In this document: positions 6,577 to 10,442 of the stretch, in pieces
How positions within the stretch are numbered: the first letter of the stretch is position 1
Layout of the letters: every line of letters begins with the position of its first letter
Assembly (NCBI GenBank): GCA_018814505.1
Contig: JAHIZQ010000126.1
Span: forward strand, 1 to 10,442
DNA: 10,442 nt
Origin: Candidatus Omnitrophota bacterium
GTDB lineage: Bacteria > Omnitrophota > Gorgyraeia > Tantalellales > Tantalellaceae
Direction: 5' to 3'
The notes under the pieces: model-generated
Told to the model about the DNA's origin: nothing
What the model saw: only the letters and a program-made list of their open reading frames with translations
Database searches by the model: none
Translations under genes and position numbers: made by a program

Positions 6577-9500
6577 CTAACCAGTCATTATTTTTCTGTA
6601 TAGTGTCAAATACTGCTTAGCGGATTTATCCCACGAATAGTTATAGCTCATCGCGCTAATCATAAGTTTTTTCCAGGCCTTTTTATCTTTATTGAACAAT
6701 TCAACAGCTCTTTTCACAGCCTCGTACAATGCCATTGACGTAGCCGGAGCGAACTTAAACCCATTCGCGGCTTCCCTGTCCTCATCAAAATCACGAATTG
6801 CATCATCAAGCCCGCCGGTTGCCCTAACAACCGGAATAGTTCCGTACTTTATGCTGTACATTTGGTTAAGCCCACAGGGCTCATAACGCGAAGGCATAAG
6901 AAAAATATCACAGCCAGCTTCAATCTTATGGGCAAGTTCATCATTGAAAGCGCTACATAAATATAATTTCCCGGCATATTTTTTCGAAAGCGCGGAAAAA
7001 AGCTTGTTATAGTGGTCGGTCCCTTTTCCCAGAATAACTATCCCGCACCCTAAACTGATAACTTTACCCATAATATCAGCCACCAGATCCATCCCCTTTT
7101 GTTCCACAAGCCGCGTAATACATCCTAATAAAGGCGCGCCCAAAGGGATTTTAAGCCTCGCGTAATCTATCAATTCTTTTTTACAATCCAGCTTTTTCTC
7201 CAGTGTTTTACTGTTAAATTTTGTTTTTATAAAAATATCAGTTTCTGGGCTCCATATGCTATAGTCCGCACCGTTGGGAATACCGTAAAGTGATTCTTTT
7301 TTTGTCATTAAAAGCCCGTCTAATCCGGCACCATATTCCGGTGTCATTATTTCTTCGGCATAGCGAAAACTTACGGTACTAACGGCATCCGAATACAATA
7401 TTCCGGATTTCATAAAATTAAGTTTGCCGTAAAACTCTAAATCGTTCATATTAAAAAAATGATCCGGGATATTAAGGTTTTTCATAATTTTTCGGTCAAA
7501 AACTCCCTGATAAGCCATGTTATGTATCGAAAAAAGAGATTTTGTATTCTGATATGTATCGTCCTGTTTCTTTAAATAAAAATTCAAATAAAACGGAATA
7601 AGTGCTGTCTGCCAATCATTGCAATGAATTACATCAGGTACAAAATCCAAATGTTTCAGACTAGAGAGAACCGCCTGTGAAAAAAACCCGAACCTTAGAG
7701 CATTATCAGAATAATCCCCCTTCTCCGTACCGTATAATTCTTCCCGTGCGAAATACTTTTCATTATGAATAAAATACGCTGGCACGCCGTTTATAGAACT
7801 ACAATAAACATCAAATTCCTCATCACCCGTCGCGAAAACATTTTTTACCCTGCTAAGTTCTTTTTTTAAATCTGTTTTATTGTTTCGTACGGCAGTATAA
7901 CAAGGCAAAACTATCCTAACATCACACCCCAAAGATAATAAAGCTTTTGCCAGACTTGTAGTAACATCAGCCAACCCTCCTGTTTTTGCGAAAGGAACGG
8001 CTTCAGATGCCACTATGAGAATTTTTGTTACCCGCGCCATTGAAAGTAAAGTTTCTCCTGAAACCAGTTTATTCACTGCCGGACCGGCAGGAACAGGCAT
8101 TTTCAAATAATACGGCACAGGTTTATCAATCAAACGATATATATTGCTTAAATGTATCCGGTACAATTCATCAAATATAAAATTTAATTCACTTCCAAAA
8201 TCATCATACCACCAGAACCAGTCACTTCCTTCGGCTATATAAAGCTCTTCCAAAGCTTCCGGATTCGGCCAACCGACTTTAACAAGTTCTTCTTTAGCTT
8301 TTTTAAGATATTTCCAGGCTCGCTTTTTCTGCGGCGACCCTGTCCACTTATTAAAGTTGCGGTCTATCCACGACCCACTGAAAAGATTATCTATTTTTTT
8401 AGTTTTTGTGTCATTCTCTAAATAACGGCTTACTGTAACCATTCCAAAATCTTTGTTCTCGGAAATCTGACGGTACATTTCTGAAAGAAAGAGTTTGCCG
8501 CCTTCGGAAAAATATGGCCATGGATTTTCCCCATCCAATATAATAGACACTAAAGCGGTCTTTTTATAAAAATGCGCGTTATTTTTAATATTTTTCAAAG
8601 TACTCATAATATCCATAACCGCTTTTTTAGCAGGCATCCCAGAGTATCTAAAACTTATAGCGTTTGAAATGCCTACATCCCGAAAAATTATGCTGATATT
8701 TTTGTCATCCGCGTACGCTGAAAAAGCCTGATAAAGAAGCTTGTCCCTTGAAACGTTTTCATTGTTTAACGATTCCCACAAAATCCCTTCATCCGTAGCA
8801 ATCCATTTTATCTTCTCTTCTCGCAAAAGGGGAATTATAGCCTGGCTCACACTGCCCTCAGGCGGCCAAAAACCTCGAGGTTCTGTTCCAAATACTTCTT
8901 TGTAGAGAGCAATCGCTTTCCTGACTTGGTTTTTAGCATCATCAACGGCAAACATACCAAGGGTTTCTTCTTTGTCGCACAAAAGCGGCAATATTGGATG
9001 ATAAAAAGGCGACGTTGAAATTTCAATCTGCCCTTTATCCTGCATATGTTTATATGCCGGTAAAATTGATGCTACCACTTCATTCTGAAGCTTAAAAAAA
9101 GCTTTTTTATCATCTTCCGTGTAATCATGTCCTTTATGAATAAGTTTTCTAACTAATGCATTTTTCTCCCTTAAAGTAAATCCGCACCAAGCTAAATTAA
9201 AAAATAATTGCACATCCCTAAAATCCGAAATTTTAAAATATTTTAATCTTTCGAAAAGGTCTTTCTCCTGAACACTTTCACCTCTTTTTAAAAATAATTC
9301 ATGATACCTTTTATTCGTGAGAATTGATCTTTTAATATCGCAAGAGAAAAAATTTTTAAGAATAAAAACCTTATCTTCGTCGGTTAGTTTTTCGGCTTTT
9401 TTTTCTGACAATTGCAAAAATACGTCATCCACGCTATTATTCCTTGAAATGTCTAAAAGTTGCCAAATCAAGCACGGCGTAAAGTTAAACGTAACGCTGG

Positions 9501-9666
9501 CGGAGGGAAATTTTTCAAGAATTGAAACCATGTCAAGATAAGAATACGTGGAATGTAATCGAACCCAGGGAAGGTAATATTTACCTGAAACTAGATCCTT
9601 GTACAAAGGCTGGTGCATATGCCACAAAAAGGCAACAGCAAGTTTATCTTTCATATTTTTAAACAC
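6577..9666 (-). CDS. glgA: GH57 domain fused to glycogen synthase (GT5, ADP-glucose)
   Basis: The C-terminal half adds glucose from ADP-glucose to growing alpha-1,4 glucan. Residues 546-1029 are a full-length GT5 enzyme: KTGGLADV at 561-568 (ADP-glucose Lys561), EYGAGLDGLL at 777-786, TRLVEQKGMDL at 851-861, and PSRYEPCGL at 925-933 with Glu929 matching catalytic Glu377 of E. coli GlgA. Residues 8 to about 520 are a GH57 domain of the amylopullulanase-like kind: WHMHQP (15-20), TSPFYHP (218-224), WPPEGS with Glu270 as likely nucleophile, LDGENPW with Asp378 as likely acid/base, and AEGSDWFWW (478-486). A short Pro/Gly/Ser-containing linker joins them (about 526-545). All key residues are present in both halves, so both are probably active. 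The start is a GTG at 9666 without a clear ribosome site, 16 bases after the carboxypeptidase stop. ATG at 9654 (MKDKLAV) is an equally good choice. Confidence 0.95.
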   Translation of the reverse strand: MFKNMKDKLAVAFLWHMHQPLYKDLVSGKYYLPWVRLHSTYSYLDMVSILEKFPSASVTFNFTPCLIWQLLDISRNNSVDDVFLQLSEKKAEKLTDEDKVFILKNFFSCDIKRSILTNKRYHELFLKRGESVQEKDLFERLKYFKISDFRDVQLFFNLAWCGFTLREKNALVRKLIHKGHDYTEDDKKAFFKLQNEVVASILPAYKHMQDKGQIEISTSPFYHPILPLLCDKEETLGMFAVDDAKNQVRKAIALYKEVFGTEPRGFWPPEGSVSQAIIPLLREEKIKWIATDEGILWESLNNENVSRDKLLYQAFSAYADDKNISIIFRDVGISNAISFRYSGMPAKKAVMDIMSTLKNIKNNAHFYKKTALVSIILDGENPWPYFSEGGKLFLSEMYRQISENKDFGMVTVSRYLENDTKTKKIDNLFSGSWIDRNFNKWTGSPQKKRAWKYLKKAKEELVKVGWPNPEALEELYIAEGSDWFWWYDDFGSELNFIFDELYRIHLSNIYRLIDKPVPYYLKMPVPAGPAVNKLVSGETLLSMARVTKILIVASEAVPFAKTGGLADVTTSLAKALLSLGCDVRIVLPCYTAVRNNKTDLKKELSRVKNVFATGDEEFDVYCSSINGVPAYFIHNEKYFAREELYGTEKGDYSDNALRFGFFSQAVLSSLKHLDFVPDVIHCNDWQTALIPFYLNFYLKKQDDTYQNTKSLFSIHNMAYQGVFDRKIMKNLNIPDHFFNMNDLEFYGKLNFMKSGILYSDAVSTVSFRYAEEIMTPEYGAGLDGLLMTKKESLYGIPNGADYSIWSPETDIFIKTKFNSKTLEKKLDCKKELIDYARLKIPLGAPLLGCITRLVEQKGMDLVADIMGKVISLGCGIVILGKGTDHYNKLFSALSKKYAGKLYLCSAFNDELAHKIEAGCDIFLMPSRYEPCGLNQMYSIKYGTIPVVRATGGLDDAIRDFDEDREAANGFKFAPATSMALYEAVKRAVELFNKDKKAWKKLMISAMSYNYSWDKSAKQYLTLYRKIMTG

Positions 9667-9682
9667 ATTCGTTTTAAAGCTT

Positions 9683-10442
9683 TTATTCGTTTTGGGTTCT
9701 CTTACTAAACAATTTTTTTAACCGTTCATACCACGAAAGATGCTTTTGCACAAAAATCTCAAGACCGCTTTTCCTGAGCGTTAAAACATCTTTCCAAAGG
9801 CTAGTACATTGAAGCATAGCAATTATAATACGCGGACGGTTTTTTGAATCTACCCCTACAAACGTACGTTTTGCTTCTTTAGTATATCCGGTTTTTCCAA
9901 AAACGTTTTCCTCGATTGAAGAAAGTGTCCTGTTATGAGTCTTAAGAACAATTGCCTGAGAGTCACTCCCATAAATAACCATTTGTTCTTTGGACATCAT
10001 ATCCAAAATAACATCTTTTTTCAAGGCATAATCCATCATACGGCTAAGATCTTCCGCCGTAGTATACTGAGCGTCTTTGGGGCCCGTAGGAAGCCCTGAC
10101 GCGTTGGCAAAATAAGTGTCTTCCATTCCAATTTCTTTCGCCTTTTTATTCATTAGCACAGAAAATTTTTCTTCCGTGACGGAAACGCCTTCAGCAATAA
10201 CCCTGGCCGCGTCATTACCAGACCTTATTAGAATCCCGGCCAAAAGATCTTTTAATGTATATTTAACTCCGGGATGAAGCCCGACTACAACAGGCTCAAC
10301 CTGCACTGCAGACGAACTGGCTGTTATCTCCGTATCCATCGGCAATGTCTCAACGGCAATAATCGCTGTCATAACTTTCGCGGTTGAAGCCGGCGGAAAA
10401 CACGCTTTAGGATTTTTCTCAAATAATGTTCTGCCGGTAACG
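9683..10442 (-). CDS. D-alanyl-D-alanine carboxypeptidase, S11 family (5' end beyond the right edge)
   Basis: A low-molecular-weight penicillin-binding protein that removes the terminal D-Ala from peptidoglycan stem peptides, normally outside the cytoplasmic membrane. About 252 residues are visible. The catalytic motifs are SxxK in PPASTAKVMTA (Ser codon 10387-10385, Lys codon 10378-10376), SGN in IRSGNDAA, and KTG in VFGKTGYT. The frame is open to the right edge and begins VTGRTLFEKNPKACF, typical of sequence just after the mature N-terminus, so only the signal peptide and a short stretch are missing. An ATG at 10372 is internal because it lies after the catalytic serine. The protein ends soon after the catalytic domain with a basic tail (WYERLKKLFSKR), so the second PBP5-like beta domain is absent and the tail may be an amphipathic membrane anchor. 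It is the first visible gene of the run and only 16 bases from glgA. Confidence 0.94.
   Translation of the reverse strand, partial: VTGRTLFEKNPKACFPPASTAKVMTAIIAVETLPMDTEITASSSAVQVEPVVVGLHPGVKYTLKDLLAGILIRSGNDAARVIAEGVSVTEEKFSVLMNKKAKEIGMEDTYFANASGLPTGPKDAQYTTAEDLSRMMDYALKKDVILDMMSKEQMVIYGSDSQAIVLKTHNRTLSSIEENVFGKTGYTKEAKRTFVGVDSKNRPRIIIAMLQCTSLWKDVLTLRKSGLEIFVQKHLSWYERLKKLFSKRTQNE

Noticed and set aside
8017..8040. Separate glgA gene starting at the internal ATG 8040
   Set aside because: The frame is continuous through the linker, and the only AGGAG upstream is about 14 bases away, too far for usual initiation; a minor internal start cannot be excluded.
10370..10372. ATG at 10372 as start of the carboxypeptidase
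   Set aside because: It would remove the catalytic SxxK motif, which is encoded in the same frame just upstream up to the window edge.

Overview
The window is an AT-rich bacterial segment in which every supportable gene lies on the minus strand, read from the right edge to the left. The genes are tightly spaced (intervals of about 16, 109, 21, 81, 83 and 18 bases), so most or all of it is probably one operon. The content is a glycogen (alpha-1,4-glucan) synthesis and remodelling locus built on family GH57 enzymes rather than the usual GH13 set. Bacterial ADP-glucose chemistry, a Sec-type leader and an S11 D-Ala-D-Ala carboxypeptidase point to a bacterium. The GH57/GT5 fusion, the DUF4912-GH57 protein and the DUF2934 protein recall uncultured lineages such as Omnitrophota or Elusimicrobiota. 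That placement is an impression from gene content, not a test.

Layout in transcription order: 10442-9683, 3' part of a serine D-Ala-D-Ala carboxypeptidase (S11), running off the right edge; 9666-6577, a 1029-residue fusion of a GH57 domain to a complete ADP-glucose-type glycogen synthase (GT5, GlgA); 6553-6510, a perfect GC-rich 16-bp inverted repeat in the intergenic gap; 6467-4338, a GH57 4-alpha-glucanotransferase/alpha-amylase of the Thermococcus litoralis type; 4316-2061, a DUF4912-GH57 glycogen branching enzyme whose best start is a TTG giving a signal-peptide-like N-terminus; 2067-2024, a degenerate 7-base tandem repeat touching the branching enzyme stop; 1979-1752, a small basic DUF2934 protein; 1668-415, ADP-glucose pyrophosphorylase (GlgC) of the cyanobacterial/plant-like type; 396-1, the N-terminal part of an unrecognised membrane-anchored protein running off the left edge.

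Working together: GlgC makes ADP-glucose, the GT5 half of the fusion extends alpha-1,4 chains, the DUF4912-GH57 enzyme makes alpha-1,6 branches, and the other two GH57 domains probably trim, disproportionate or debranch chains. No GH13 GlgB/GlgX and no GlgP phosphorylase is present here. The most notable points are the GH57-GT5 fusion, the apparent export signal on a normally cytoplasmic branching enzyme, the two Anabaena-like activator-site lysines of GlgC, and the intergenic hairpin without a U-tract. There is no gene-free stretch above 300 bases. I saw no tRNA, rRNA, CRISPR array, insertion sequence or convincing promoter.
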